DNA of 64,000 nucleotides from Symbiodinium natans (Eukaryota > Sar > Dinophyceae > Suessiales > Symbiodiniaceae), in the NCBI GenBank assembly GCA_905221605.1, contig CAJNDS010000779.1, forward strand, positions 1,589,001 through 1,653,000, read 5' to 3'. Positions 1-12,257 of the stretch are shown piece after piece. A program made the position numbers and the translations under genes. The stretch's first letter is position 1. Every line of letters starts with the position of its first letter. The notes beneath the pieces were generated by a model that was given only the letters and a program-made list of their open reading frames with translations, made no database searches and was not told the DNA's origin.

Positions 1-880
1 ATGGAGGGCTCATGCCTTGTGGAGCGACCTCTCTGTGACTTGGAGGCTATTCTGGTTAGGTTCAAGCGTGGGATGATGTGCCGAGTCACCGTATCCTTGG
101 ACCTGCACTTGGGCATCAGGAGTGGACTATACGAATGCATACCGCAGCTGGCTTTTGCTTGGAAGCTGGTTTTCGCTTGTGGGCATTTTCCGAACTCCCT
201 AGACCTCCTCAGCCCTAACAGCTAGCAGCTTACGTCTGCCACCTCTTAGACACGAGCTTCAGACCCACCTGCACACCCAAGCCCGAACTCAACACAAACC
301 CACACCTCTTGCCCGTATAGCCACGTATCATTTCTTGCGTGGGGCGCGCCGCCCCTGTCGCCGTGAGGTCTGGGTTCTTGCGCTGACTGCTTGTGTCGTG
401 TTGCGTGGCAGTGTCTAGCTCCAAGCCCTAATCACGCGAGCAGAGACTGTAGGGGAGTAGATTTGTTCTTGGTACTCGTGCTTGTTAGTGATGTATATAT
501 ATATATCCTGTCAGAAAAGGGTCGGTTCCGTGCGGCCGTGCGGCGGAAGCCCTCTCCCTCTACGGCCCAAGAAAGTTCCTAGCACAAGTTTCAGTATATA
601 GGCTTGCAAGCTAGTCAGAAACTAGCGTTTATAAGGTAATGGTTGAAGAAGGCCCTGGACAAAAGGGTATGAAACAAAGGCTTGTAACAGAGGGAGGGCC
701 GAGCCCTGCGACAAAGGGGGTGTTGACTCACCGCCTTTTCTAATTCTTATAAAAATGTGTACATATATGCACTTGTGTAATCAACACAATATGAGATATA
801 CGCCCTGCCCATGAAGTCACGCACGAGCAAGGCTGATGCCTTTTAGGTGCGGGAGCGTCGCTCTCGTCACGTTGAGGGAC
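1..880. other. No gene recognised
   Basis: Mixed-composition sequence with several short open frames but no family motif and no convincing exon bounded by AG|G and GT/GC/GA. A possible short exon after an AG at about 844 is too short to support. Probably intron or intergenic DNA. Confidence 0.5.
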
Positions 881-883
881 TGG

Positions 884-957
884 AACCCTAAACCCTAAAC
901 TTTAGAAACCCTAAACCCTAAACCCTAAACCCTAAACCCTAAACCCTAAACCCTAAA
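884..957. repeat. Telomere-type CCCTAAA array
   Basis: About eight near-perfect CCCTAAA units with one interruption. This is the first of several dozen interspersed arrays in this window. It ends about 10 nt before the acceptor of the next exon candidate, so it sits at the 3' end of a presumed intron. Confidence 0.95.
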
Positions 958-966
958 CCTGCAGAG

Positions 967-1016
967 GATGCTCATTGAGCTGATCAACGACTCCGATCTC
1001 ACCTTCCAGCTGGATG
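967..1016 (+). CDS. Orphan internal exon, unknown protein
   Basis: A 50-nt open block between an AG|G acceptor and a consensus GTGAGT donor. It reads MLIELINDSDLTFQLD in phase. The CCCTAAA array lies immediately upstream in the intron. I do not recognise the protein. Bounded on both sides by good splice signals, it is a fair exon candidate, but no neighbouring exon could be linked to it. Confidence 0.5.
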
Positions 1017-2215
1017 GTGAGTGGCTTAAAGCCGGGGAGTTCAAATCCGACCCTTGGCAGACATTGAAATCCGACAATCCCAATCCTTAAGGATCCCCCC
1101 CCCCCCCCCCCCCCGGCCAAAAACAAAGGAACATACAGAAGCTCTGCCTCTAGGCTACCTCCTGCCTAGGGCCTAGGACCCTAAGCAAATAGTAGTAAAA
1201 GCTCATCCTTCGCCCGGAGTCAGATGTCTAGTATATAATATAGGGGTCGGAACAATTACAACTATCCTTCCCTTATGGTCCCTTTATAATTATTCTAGAA
1301 TATCCAGCACAACCCTGTTCTAGTTAGTAAGGCTCCTACAGTAGCTTTTTGTTGGAGTGCTGTATAGCTACAACTCTGGACTTCCTCTTGGAGCAGCTAG
1401 GGTGTAGGGTTTAGGGTCTAGGGTCCGCGGCAGAGCTCGCGGGGTCAAAAGGGTTGCAGTAGAACTGGCAAACTCTGCTTTGCTCTGCTGAAGCTCGGGC
1501 CACGAAACAACACCTGCTGCTCACAGACCCGGGGTTGGTCTTCCGATAGTCTTCGGGCTCATGGCACGATGTAGGGATACTAATAGGGGTACTAGAATCC
1601 CTATGAAGGACTGTCATAAACCCTAAATCCGAAACCCTAAATGACTCACCCGGGTTGGTCTTCCGATAGTCTTCGGGCTCATGGCACAGCGCCAGCCATT
1701 CAAACTCGGAATGGCGGCACGGTTTGAAGGGTTTAGGCTTATCAATTGGGATGTCCTTATGGGATTTGCTAATAGGGGTACGAGAATCCCTATGAAGGAC
1801 TGTCAGGATAAATCCGATTTTGTTGGATTTGACTGACGGTGCCAGGCAGTTGGCTTCCAGTGTTTTTTTTGCTTCGGAGGGATTTGTGCTTACAAGGATG
1901 GGCTATTAGGCCCTTTAACCCCCATAAACAGCCCTAGAAGGCCCTCTAAACCCTAGACCCGACCTTTCTCAAGACACATGACACGGACCGTTTTGCATCC
2001 CTGCAGTGTGGTTGCGAGGCTGCTAGGCAGGTGGCAAAAACCACCCTAAGCCCATCTAAACCCTAAACCCTAAACACACATCCTGGTTCAGTAGAGTTCC
2101 ATGGTGCGATCGTTCGAGCGCCGCCCCAGGAAAAATCGACAGCGATTGCCCCGAAGACAACAACCACCGTGGAGATCACGCCCTCCACGGCCCCTTCGGT
2201 CAGATGAGTGGTAAA
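1017..2215. other. Intron-like DNA with element fragments
   Basis: Contains a poly-C run (about 1097-1115), a MITE-H copy near 1232-1325, the right end of a MITE-D near 1179-1195, a broken segmental duplication (1530-1807), a MITE-B left half near 1896-1954 and short CCCTAAA arrays. A possible exon at about 2096-2210 is open in several frames, so I do not call it. Confidence 0.5.
1530..1807. repeat. Interrupted duplication
   Basis: A block of about 38 nt ending CGGGCTCATGGCAC occurs near 1530-1568 and again near 1650-1687. A second block, containing GAATCCCTATGAAGGACTGT, occurs near 1579-1616 and again near 1771-1807. The two copies have different spacing, so one of them carries extra sequence. 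Confidence 0.8.
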
Positions 2216-2330
2216 GTACTGTTTGCTTAAGAACCCCGAAAAATAAGAAACAATACTCCATTTTTTCTTATCAGGAAGAATGTTTGTTGTTTTCTGTTGG
2301 GGGGGGGGGGTTCTTAAGCAATTCGTAGTA
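2216..2330. mobile_element. MITE-D copy 1
   Basis: Short non-coding element with imperfect terminal inverted repeats: TGCTTAAGAA on the left and TTCTTAAGCA followed by TCGTAGTA on the right. A G run lies near its right end. Related ends recur near 7932, 11793, 23727, 38333, 39383 and 59496. AAG flanks both sides and may be a 3-bp target duplication. Confidence 0.7.
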
Positions 2331-2825
2331 AAGGGTTTGCGAAAGCAGCCTCAAATACTCAGTTGAGTGGGGCATCCGGCTTCGCCCTCGGGCCCCAATA
2401 GCAGGAGCTCCCTGCGTGAGCTCACAAACATTTGGTTTTAGGGTTTAAGGTTTAGGTTTTAGGGTTGAAGTTGAGGTTAACGACAGGTTACAGAGCAATG
2501 TTGACTGGCTAGTTTGTGCTTAGTTTGAAATTAAGTTAAGATTTATGTGCTACATTTTTAACCTTCTGAAGGGATATTGTACCTACCTCATGCTGAAATT
2601 CCAGAAAGTTGAGCCCACAGGCAGTCTACGACTTCGCTTGCTGGTTCTTGTTTTTTGGGATAATCAGGTACCGTTCGTACCCGGGAAGACAAAGACTCCC
2701 TCTATGCTCCCTTAAACGCTTGAAAAGCAGGATATGAGTTATGCCTGGTTCCCTACTTCCATGCTAAGAACTAGGTTTGGGGAGTGCGCACACTTGAGCC
2801 TCGGCTGCCTCACCCCCTGCGGCAG

Positions 2826-2902
2826 GTGGAAGGCATCTCTGGTGTGGCGTGGTGGGTCGATACCACCGGGCGGAATGTGTACATATCCATGGCCATGACG
2901 AG
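2826..2902 (+). CDS. Orphan internal exon, unknown protein
   Basis: A 77-nt block between AG|G and a GTGCCA donor, open in one frame. The translation includes GVAWWVDTTGRNVYISM, which is strongly protein-like in composition. The downstream intron begins 29 nt before MITE-C copy 1. I cannot name the family. Confidence 0.5.
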
Positions 2903-2931
2903 GTGCCAAGGGAGATCCCGGGTGTGTAAGA

Positions 2932-3042
2932 CTTGGTATCTCAGTGGTACCTCTTTCCCTTTTTTTGGCTCCAGGTTCCCTATAAAGGAACCAACCCCAG
3001 AAAGGGTGCCCTTATTAGAATGTGGTGACTGGGCTACCAGAA
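2932..3042. mobile_element. MITE-C copy 1
   Basis: About 111 bp with terminal inverted repeats of the form CTTGGTANCNCAGTGGTACC and GGTGACTGGGCTACCAGAAG. The interior has the family signature of CCCTTTTT near the left and AAAGGGTGCCCTTATTA near the right. Other copies are at 13666, 32360 and 35664. Confidence 0.75.
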
Positions 3043-3287
3043 GAGACAAGACACCATGCGGCAGGATTTGTAGCCTTAGGATTAATTTGTGGTGAGGGAC
3101 TCGGTCCGTCCAGCCGGTCGTGATCACGGGCCCATATGCTCACTATTTGGGGGACCTGAAAACATGGGGAGATGGGGCCGAGGGCAGGGGGTGAAAGGGG
3201 AAAGAGACCTTTTTTTTGTGGATGATCATGCATTCTTCAGAACCTGTTCATGTGAGTATTGGGTTCACAATCAAGGAAGTTCCAAAG

Positions 3288-3388
3288 CCCAGGATGGGCT
3301 GTTAGACCCTCTAGCCCTTTAAAAAGGGCCTCGGGCCTCTACAGGTCTGTTTATGGGGGGGTTATGGGGTCCAATAACCCATCCTGGG
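3288..3388. mobile_element. MITE-B copy
   Basis: About 101 bp bounded by CCCAGGATGGGCT and its near-complement AACCCATCCTGGG. The middle is rich in CCCTTTA/TAAAGGG blocks. Related to the copies at 26224, 51877 and 53824 and half copies near 1896 and 24959. Confidence 0.75.
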
Positions 3389-4018
3389 AGTTGCAAAGCG
3401 GATGGCGCTCCATTGTGCGAGGCCCCGCCTCGGGCGGTCGTTCTTCACCTGCCACGCTGGAGCCTGGGAGCTCAGAGGAAGCTAGCCCCGAAGTCGCGTG
3501 GAGCCACGAACGCAAGACGCTAAGGCTTCGGAGGGTTTAGGGTTTAGGGATGTTCAGGGGGGTTTAGTGTTTTCGGTTTAGGGTCGTTGGTTGGATTTTG
3601 ATACAACCCTACAGGGTTTACATAAAAGTTTAGGGGGCTTCCGGGAGCGCAGGGTTGAGGGTTTAGAGAGGTTCAAAGTGCAAATTAAATGGTTCAGGTG
3701 CCTGAAACGAAGTTTTATTCCAGAGCAGTTGTCGTTTCGTCCCTGGTTCGAAGTATCTGCTTTTTATGAGCACATGGACCCCAGAAGTTTTGGTGAACCT
3801 TCAACCACCAAACCAGTCGCGAAGCTTCTGGCGACTTAGACCTTGAGTCCCTGATCTCCTACCCAGAGCTTTAACAAGCAGGCTTGCCTCCGAATTTTGA
3901 GGTGTGGGGGGGGAGGAGGGGAGGAGGAGGAGGGGTGGGTATTCGACTTCGCTAAACCCTGAACCCTAAACCCTAAGCCCTAAACCCTGCACACTAAACC
4001 CTAAACCCTAAACATGAG

Positions 4019-4088
4019 GTCCCGCCTCCAAACCTGAAGACGGCGCTGTCGTCGGCAGCCAAGCTTGAGACATCACAGGAAGCTGAGG
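4019..4088 (+). CDS. Orphan exon candidate
   Basis: Open block following AG|G directly after a CCCTAAA array. It includes PPPNLKTALSSAAKLETSQE. The 3' end is placed at a GC donor, by analogy with the GC donors in the cyclase and DnaJ genes here. Family unknown. Confidence 0.4.
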
Positions 4089-4210
4089 GCGGGCCTTGGG
4101 GGAGGGGGGGGGGGTGGCTACGGGGCATGTGTATTATGTAATATGTTATGGAAGGATACCGTGATTGTAATTTTGATCAGTGTTATAGTTATTGTTCTAA
4201 ATAAATAGAA

Positions 4211-4264
<54 letters not shown>

Positions 4265-6349
4265 CTCCTTTTTTTGGGGGTGGCAATTTGCTGATTAACA
4301 TTTTGCTGTGTCCGACTGTGTAGTACGGCATTCTGCTAGACCACCCCTCCGTAGCACACTCGCAAACTCCGCTGCAATTGCTGCACGCCAACATTGGCGT
4401 GTGCGACTGCCATCAACCCTCCGTCGCCAATGAGAGAGCCTTAACCATCTCTGACCTTCACGGGCGTAGGGCCGGGGGGGGGCGGGGGGGGCTTGGGGTG
4501 TTTAATCCCTATAGGATCCTACTTATTACTACTTATTATCCCAAAGCCTGTAACTTCGGGTACGAGACTCCCTTCCTTCTCTCTGTCCCCGATAGAAAAC
4601 GGGATAAGACCGAACTTTAAGCCGGACAGGAGCCCGGCAGCTTCACAGGAGCCGGTCCTGGATGCGAGTGGGCCACATGCTCAGTTCCTTTCTCCATTCT
4701 GTTTGGGGGGGATGGGGGGAGGGAGAGAGAGAGAGAGGGAGAGAGAGTAGCCATCTTGGCTCTCCCGCGCCTTGAGCACCGCGACGCTGCCAGGAGAGGC
4801 TCGAGTACAGGAACCCCCCCTCCCCGGTGAGTGAGTCCAGTCGGCCCTCCGTCTTTCAGTGAGAGATCGCGCGCGTGGGAACGACCAGGATGGTATCCAA
4901 GATAGACAGAAAGAAAGAGTCAGGGTGATCACCCTGACCAATCGGTATTTGCACATATACATATATATATACACGCACAAAAGATATACATATATATATA
5001 TATATCACATCTCATAGTACACATGTTAATACATCTATGTCTACATGCACAGATTGAGCCTCAGGTTGGCACGGACGACGGCGTTGCCGTGAGGCATCTG
5101 GGGCTGCACCACTCCCAAAGGTCCACTTACAGTACAAGTCAAACATATCATAATATATTCTCTACTAACTATTATATATATATACACATATATTATACTA
5201 TATATATATATATATTGTCATATAAACCATATAATGCATATTATAGATTATATGTCATATGCTAGATGTTATATGACATGTACCATGCATTTTGGATTGC
5301 AGATTACATATTTCATGCTAGACATCATGCACAATTTATTTTGTGTCATCTGTATATTAGATATTGCAGGTCATAGATGATTATCTACTATGGGTTGTAT
5401 AGTAAACCACTATATTTAAACATTGCACGTTCTGGTTTATAGGTTGTGCTTGCGACCCTATATGAGGTATATCGAACCTGAGATATATTACATCTTGTAT
5501 TATATACATATAGCATCCGACAGTATCCGAGTATATCTTGTATGATATAGAGTACTATTCTGGAAGTGGACCCCGAGCAAACATGGCTTTTTGCACTTAC
5601 TTCCATAATTAGTAGTCCTACAAGTGGAATATACATATATATATATACTAAAAGACATGTAAGATATTTGTACTATGAGTGGGCCCTTTGTGACTTCTGC
5701 GTCCGGAAGCTTGCATTGGCAGTTGGCTATAGGTGCCATCGAGTCACGTGCACTTTGACACAGCTTTGGGACTTGGATTTTCGCGCAGTGTTTAGGGCTC
5801 AGGGTTATAGGGCTTGGGGTTTAGGGAGCAGAACGGAGAGGGGCAGCGACGGTTGTCTAATGGTTAACTTTTCAAGTAGGGCAGGATCGTATATACCCCC
5901 AAAATGTTAAAGGTTACACCTACTCAGCCACTAAATATGTGTAGGAATGTGCTGACCTTGACGCTGCATACTCCTTCAGGACCCGCGGCCGAGACTAACC
6001 CCCCCAAAGACGCCGCCAGACCATCCATTAAAACACTCTCTCGGCAAGCTCGCTGCACAACCATCAATTTTCAACTTCAGTAATTCTTGGCCCGCGGTAC
6101 TCAGCAACTATACGTCGGGACCGGGAGACCTGCGCAGGATCTTGCCCGAGCTGGAGGAATTCGAACCTCTCAGTGCCGCCGACCTCTCGCCCAAGGATCC
6201 ATCTGGGCTCTGAGCTCAAACACAGCAAAAGATCCCCCGGGACCCTACTAATTCTAGGGGTCAAAAATAAGTACTCATAGCATTTCCTTAAATTTCCTTA
6301 TGGTCCCCTGTATAATTATACTGTCATGACCCCTTAAACACCTATTCTA
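4089..6349. other. AT-rich intron-like DNA, no gene recognised
   Basis: Holds a (TA)n(TG)n microsatellite at 4209-4263, a GA-rich stretch near 4710-4750, and long AT-rich sequence with TATATA runs from about 4960 to 5660. No exon is convincing. A MITE-H-like fragment lies near 6255-6345. Confidence 0.5.
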
Positions 6350-6462
6350 CTTGGAGGTTCATGGTACTTATTGATAACTTCTAAGCCCCTTCAGTGCCCC
6401 AATATGGTTATAAGTACAGGTATAAGTACAGTTCGGTTTAATAAGTACCATGAACCTCCAAG
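6350..6462. mobile_element. MITE-A copy 1
   Basis: A 113-bp element with 23-bp near-perfect terminal inverted repeats beginning CTTGGAGGTTCATGGTAC and ending with the reverse complement. It is flanked by TA on both sides, as expected for a TA target duplication (Tc1/mariner-like or similar). It is non-coding. Confidence 0.85.
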
Positions 6463-6592
6463 TACCTATATTGCACCAGGCCCCCAGGTTTGTAGGCTAG
6501 CGGCTTGGCCGTGCAGATCGGTTACTAAGTTTATCACCATGTTCAACCCCCCAAATGGCCTTTTGTTGATGGATCTTGCAAGAGTAGGGCTT

Positions 6593-6659
6593 AGGGCTTA
6601 GGGCTTAGGGTTTAGGGTTTAGGGTTTAGGGTTTAGGGTTTAGGGTTTAGGGTTTAGGG
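6593..6659. repeat. Telomere-type TTTAGGG array
   Basis: Nine or so TTTAGGG units, the first ones as the CTTAGGG variant. It lies upstream of the exon candidate at 6718. Confidence 0.95.
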
Positions 6660-6717
6660 TAGAAGCCCTAAGATGCCCTAAAACCCTATGAAAGTATCGA
6701 TTCCCGCATGTGCAGAG

Positions 6718-6825
6718 GATGTGGGCGAGGAGCCCGTAAACGCCTCGGGGGCCGAGTGCACCGAAATCGTGCCCGAAGCACAACCAGGCGGGCTCTGCAT
6801 GGGCCCCACCACCAGAACTTGCCTC
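6718..6825 (+). CDS. Orphan exon candidate
   Basis: After an AG|G acceptor, 36 codons stay open to a possible GTCATT donor. The translation begins DVGEEPVNASGAECTEIVPE and is acidic and low in repeats. No family is recognised. The 3' boundary is uncertain because the frame remains open for about 20 further codons. Confidence 0.4.
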
Positions 6826-7245
6826 GTCATTGTGACAGAACTTCTTCTCAGTTCTTGAGATCAGACCTTGCAGAACGGCACCGTCCAAGCTAGGCGTGTG
6901 GCAAACATAAGCATCCTGAACCCAAGTGTGCGAGAGCCGGAACCCTGAACTCCAGTGCTGCTGTAGAGGTAGCTGCAGAATTGTGTTAGCTGTGGGGGGC
7001 CCTCATGTATTTAAAGTTTCTATTGCTCGCGCGCAGAAAATGCGGCTTCAAGGTTTCAAGTCTTTGGGTTTTGTATCAATACAAAAAATATAAGTGTATA
7101 TGATGTTCATCATGTTTTGGTTTTAGCAACATATATTATTATTGAAACATAGTTTCTGTTCGGGTTTGAACTTCCGAGCTCCATGTCAGGGGCCTTGAGA
7201 GGGCGGTGCTGTGCATGGGTGTGGTCCCCTTTTGGGGCCTATAGG

Positions 7246-7334
7246 GTCTAGGGTTTAGGGGGTTTAGGGGGTTTAGGGGGTTTAGGGGGTTTAGGGGGTT
7301 TAGGGGGTTAGGGGGTAAGGGGTTTAGGGTCTGT
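7246..7334. repeat. Variant array, GGGGGTTTA unit
   Basis: About nine tandem units with the expanded repeat GGTTTAGGG, extra G included, unlike the TTTAGGG arrays nearby. Homogenised variant units are seen in several other arrays here. Confidence 0.9.
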
Positions 7335-7931
7335 AGGAGACTGCGGCCCTGTACATTCAGGAGCCCAAGTCAGGTGGGGAATTGGGCAGCATGGTCTTTG
7401 AGTGAGGGTTTTAGGGTGTAGGGTTCAGGGTTTAGGGTTTAGGGTGGCCCTCAACCGCTAGACAATAGAAGATCTGAGACAGGGAGGCAGGGCGGTTGGC
7501 TTCAGTTGCCTTGCGGCTCTCTCTAACCTTTGACTCAGGGGATATGAAGGGGGCCTAATTCCCTAGGGTGTAGGGTCTAGGGTTAGAGTTTAGAGTTTAG
7601 GGTTTAAGGGCCTACCCGCCTGGGTTCAAAAAGGGTAGGCCCTTAATTGTTGCTGCAGCACCTGACTTCAGTGTTCAGGCTATCCCGCCCGGAAGGACGA
7701 GGGTGGTGATTTCATGGCGCTGACGAGACCGAAGGACGGTGAAGTTGGAGTGTCGGGCCAGGGTGCAAACGGGTTTAGGGTTTAGGGTTTAGACCCCGAA
7801 GTAGTCGCGGCTTTTAAGGTGTAAGTGCAGGGTTCACATAATACCTCCATGCAAATCAGACTCCGGACGGGGAGTTGGGCCCGAAATGACAAGTCTCAAA
7901 GAATGCACCGTTTTCAAGAACATTGTGGTGC

Positions 7932-8052
7932 CTATTTGCTTCAGAACCCCAAAATCCAAAATTAAAAACACAAAAAATCCCTAAATTACCCTTCTTGGCT
8001 AGAATAATTGTCATTCTTTTGGGGGGAATTCTTTAACTTAAGCAAGTCGTAG
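7932..8052. mobile_element. MITE-D copy 2
   Basis: Begins CTATTTGCTTCAGAACCCC and ends CTTAAGCAAGTCGTAG. The interior has the family CCCTAAATTACCC block and a G run near the right end. About 121 bp, non-coding. Confidence 0.7.
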
Positions 8053-8172
8053 ATTCCGAGCCCACTAGCGTTTGATACCAGAAGTCTCGGCGTATGGCTT
8101 GTACTCTACTCAGGGGGTCTACCGGTGGATGCGCTTCCCGGGCTTTCACTCCCCGTTCCCACTGGTCCGGCA

Positions 8173-8226
8173 CACCCTAAACCCTAAACCCTAAACCCTA
8201 AACCCTAAACCCTAAACCCTAAACCC
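8173..8226. repeat. Telomere-type CCCTAAA array
   Basis: Seven to eight perfect units ending immediately before the AG|G acceptor of the next exon candidate. Confidence 0.95.
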
Positions 8227-8229
8227 CAG

Positions 8230-8287
8230 GATGGTACAGATGGTCTGCTGCGAGGTCTCAAGACAGCGTCAGCCGCATGCCTGCAAA
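8230..8287 (+). CDS. Orphan internal exon
   Basis: A 58-nt block directly after the CCCTAAA array and its CCCCAG|G acceptor, ending at a GTCTCT donor. It reads DGTDGLLRGLKTASAACLQ in one frame. The family is unknown. It shows the arrangement common here, in which an array forms the last part of an intron. Confidence 0.5.
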
Positions 8288-8289
8288 GT

Positions 8290-8965
8290 CTCTATACCTG
8301 CATTGGGTTTGAGTAAAGGAGGCAGAAGAACAATTCCAGTTCAACTGGAAAGTGTTGCGAAGGGGATATCCGAAGAGCATTTCCAGTTTAACTGGAAACT
8401 GTTACAAAGGGGATATCTTCCTTTTTGGCTTCTTATGCTCTTTACGGTCGGCATTCGGAGTTTGAATCGTAACGAGGGCTTGGAACAGGGTTCCCTGAGA
8501 AGAGTGGCAGCAGTATGATGTCTCAATGCCTTTTGCAGGAGGCTAGATGTGCCAGTTCGGGTTCTAACAGCATCGCCTGATGCACAGATTCATGGCTTGG
8601 AGAGTAGCTGGTTCTGCTGCATCAACACACGGGGCCTTAGGAGTTCAATCTTTAGTCGTGCCATACAGGTGCACCTTGCGCGACGAGCCCCAAGCACAGA
8701 AATCGCAGATTGAATGAGGGTTTAGGGTTTTAAGGTTTGGGGTTTAGTGTTTTAGGGTTTTCGGTTTAGGGTTCAGGTATCACCCTCTGAACCTCCACCC
8801 ACAGTGTTGTTTCAAGGCGGGAGTGGCAGGAGGACTGGTGACTGCCGCCGCGCACTCATGGAAAGCTCCGCAGTTTTGCCTGGGTGGGGGAGGGTGGGAA
8901 TTGGGTTGCCTGAAAAAGGGGTGCTGGGGGCTTGAAGGGCAATAAGTTGAATCTGTTGAAAAGTG
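8290..8965. other. No gene recognised
   Basis: Apart from the duplication above and short TTTAGGG-like runs near 8717-8775, I see no supported exon or element. Confidence 0.5.
8333..8419. repeat. Direct duplication with palindromic core
   Basis: Two copies of about 39 nt, each starting with the imperfect palindrome TTCCAGTTNAACTGGAA and ending AAGGGGATATC, start about 46 nt apart. The copies differ at a few positions. Confidence 0.85.
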
Positions 8966-8974
8966 CTGCAGAAC

Positions 8975-9094
8975 ACAGAGAGAGAGAGAGAGAGAGTCAC
9001 CCCTATGCCCAGCAGAAGAAGAAGAGAGACAGAGAGAGCGAGAGAGAGAGAGAGAGAGAGACAGAGACAGACACGTGCAGACAGACACACGTAG

Positions 9095-9127
<33 letters not shown>

Positions 9128-9134
9128 CACACCT
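8975..9134. repeat. Composite (GA)n and (CA)n microsatellite
   Basis: Two GA-rich tracts followed by a CA tract. Open frames across it on both strands are artefacts of the dinucleotide repeats. Confidence 0.95.
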
Positions 9135-9960
9135 CACATGCCTGGTGAGCCTAGGCCCTGGCCTTGCACCAGCCCCCCCCAAGCCTGCCAAGAACTAAGA
9201 CCTATCTGTGGAGTTACCTATAGTCACCCATATACCCTTCAAATCAGGAAAATTACCCCGATGGTCCATGTTCCTTTTCGTTTCAGAGCCTCTGGCTGGC
9301 TCAAACCCTTCCGCCCCTTCCCCCCCAAACCCACAGAAATCCGTGAAATCCTGTAGCCTCCAAGTTCCCAGCCCCAAGAAGAGCCGTGTGCACTGTAAAG
9401 CGAAGGCAGACAGGGTTGTCGGGAGTATATTTCAAACCTCGACACGAAGCGGCTGGAGTTGCACTTACTTGGCAAATCTGCAACCTCCCCCTCCCCCCCT
9501 TCCCCCCCTCCCCAAATCCTAACCCCTTGGCCCAACAAGACCCTAATCCCCCAAGCATGAAGCCCTAGACCCGAGACCCTTGGCAAAAAAGAACCCCGAA
9601 CCTATTAAGCCTGTAGAGAGCTTCCGAGGTCGCAGCTCCAGTACAGGGGGCGAGGCCTCTATTGTCCAGGATTTGACATTGAGACAAAATCATATGCTTT
9701 CATTGCGTTTCATATCACGTTATAAATTTAAAACTGGAATACTGATACATATGAATATAATCTAATAGCAGCATCTTATAACCATGTTGGATGAGGCTTT
9801 TGTGAGCGCAAGGGGTTTCAACTCAGGGGGTGATCTGTGGGTTGAGGCTTCGGCAAAGCGCTTTCATGGAGAGGAGCCGAGCATTTTTATCGTTATTTCT
9901 CTTGCTGGTAGCATTACTCTTGCTAATGTAGCTGCACCACTATAATTGTCGCAGTAGTAT
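9135..9960. other. No gene recognised
   Basis: Pyrimidine-rich stretches near 9480-9515 and long shadow frames, with no recognised domain and no paired splice signals around a protein-like block. Confidence 0.45.
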
Positions 9961-9965
9961 TATTC

Positions 9966-10389
<424 letters not shown>

Positions 10390-11033
10390 AGCACCTCAGC
10401 CCTGAACAACTCGGGACCCCCTCAGGGCTAGCAGCGCACTGGGTTACAAAAAAAGGCTGTAGCACAGCACCCAACTTGCAGGGCTGGTGGCGCGACGGGC
10501 TTCCTCAAAGGGCTGGGCAGGGAGCTCGGACACGTGGTCATGTTTCCTTAGTTGCGGCTCCTTATGCATCATTGTCTTGTTGTGTTTCTCAATTATAGAA
10601 AGCCCCCAAAGCAAACAATAAGCAGATGTTTTTAGTATGGTTCTAAGAGGAGTATGGTTGTAGGGTCTGAGGTATCGGTGTCCGGAGCTTAGAACATTAG
10701 ATTTCAAGTACATTTGCACACAATATGCATGTTACACACATATACACATATGTATATGCATACCTTTGCAGTGCAGTAGTTCGCATGCCCGGTGGTGCGG
10801 TTGCATGCAGCAGGAGCACAACTGGACCACCTCACATATAATTACGGGAGGTGCGCAAGGCTAAGATGGGCTCCATGAAGACGTTCAGCTCAGTGCAGGT
10901 GATATAGCATGGAACTATGAAAACGATCTTTCAGGCCGAGGGAGGTGTCATGCACAAAAAACATGGATTGGTTGCGTGACAGTTTTGGTGCTCATACTAC
11001 CGGCCACGAGATCTCAACCCCAGATTCCCAAAG
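10390..11033. other. No gene recognised before next exon
   Basis: Unique-looking sequence with a short ATGCATGT-rich AT stretch near 10720-10760. No exon is supported until 11034. Confidence 0.45.
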
Positions 11034-11098
11034 GCGCCGGAGTTATTGGTGGTGCGGCCATGGTCGTCGGCGGAGTTGGCTGTGGAGTGGCGCAGGCA
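11034..11098 (+). CDS. Orphan exon, glycine-rich hydrophobic segment
   Basis: A 65-nt block between AAAG|G and a GTCC donor. It reads GAGVIGGAAMVVGGVGCGVA, a Gly/Val/Ala-rich helix. Similar Gly-rich segments precede the J-domain in dinoflagellate DnaJ proteins as I recall them, so it could belong upstream of the J-domain exon at 22605. That link is inference only. Confidence 0.5.
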
Positions 11099-11792
11099 GT
11101 CCAATGGACGGTTTGAGATTTAAGGGCCGGTGGCGATTAAGATTGAACTTCGAGCATCCACGGTTTAGGGTTTAGGGTTTAGGGTTTAGGGTTTGGGGTG
11201 CTCCAGTCTTTTCAGTCAGAGATTTGGGGGCGCATGGCTTGATTGCAATTTCAAGTTCTGAGCTGTGCTTGGTTGGCAGAAGGTCTAGCTGCTGATGCAA
11301 AAGGCCTTCAAGCTCCCTTGGGCCAGTTAGGGTTTAGGGTTTAGGGTCTAGGGTCTAGGGTCTAGGGTTTAGGGTTTAGGGTTTAGGACTTTGGCGACCT
11401 CATGAACCAAACACTTCATGCAAGCCTTGGGCACTGCATTGCGACCGCTGTTGCGCAGAACCCCTCATTCCCCCTCCAAAAGTCTAGGTTTTTGTGGGGT
11501 AGTAGCATATGTGGGTGGGGTGTATAAATCTCTGATTTCTGTTCAAGTTCAACCCTGACTAAGAACCCTTACGAAACCCTTCCAAACCCACTTGAGAACC
11601 CTGTCCAATGTTTTTCCTCTGTCCCTTCAGATGCTCCTTGCTTACTCCTGCACCTCGGCCAAAGAGGCGATAAAACGGCAAGAGACTAGACCCTAGACCC
11701 TGAACCCTAAACCCTAAACCCCCAAGCTCTTGGGAGCCCCACTGCAAGCAAGGGTCTGGAGGGTGGTCTTCCCCAAGTTGCCCCCGGAACCT

Positions 11793-12257
11793 ACGAATTG
11801 CCCAAAAACTAGAAAAATAGCAATCCCTATATTATCCTTATACGGACGAATGTTGTTAAGATAATCCCTATATTACCCTTATAAGGAAGAATATTGTCAT
11901 CATAATCCCTATATTCCCCTTAATGTTGCACCCGCAATATTCTAGGGGGGACGCTATTATGAAAAGTTTTCCGGCTATTCAGGATCTGGACCCTTTGTTT
12001 TGGGGGTCCGCTATAATGAAAAGATTTCGGGCCGGGCCTGTTTTTTAAAATGGTTTTTGAGTCAAGTTCCCAGATCCCAAACTAAGAAGAGAGCTCATTT
12101 CTCTGCCCCCCCCCCCACCCCCCCCGACTGTTTGGGGTCTTTTTTTATTCAGGGTCGCGACTGTTGAGGGGGGGGGGGGTTACATTATTAAAGCAGGTCC
12201 AACATTATAAGGAAGAATATGTTTAATTTGTCTGGGGGTGCTTAAGCAAGTCGTAGG
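11793..12257. mobile_element. MITE-D composite
   Basis: The left end CTACGAATTGCCCAAAAAC and right end GCTTAAGCAAGTCGTAG are MITE-D termini. Between them are two or three copies of the family block AATCCCTATATTACCCTTAT, poly-C and poly-G runs, and an unrelated middle. It looks like nested or tandemly inserted copies, not one element. Confidence 0.6.

Noticed and set aside
884-957. True chromosome end
   Set aside because: Arrays are short, occur throughout in both orientations and alternate with exons.
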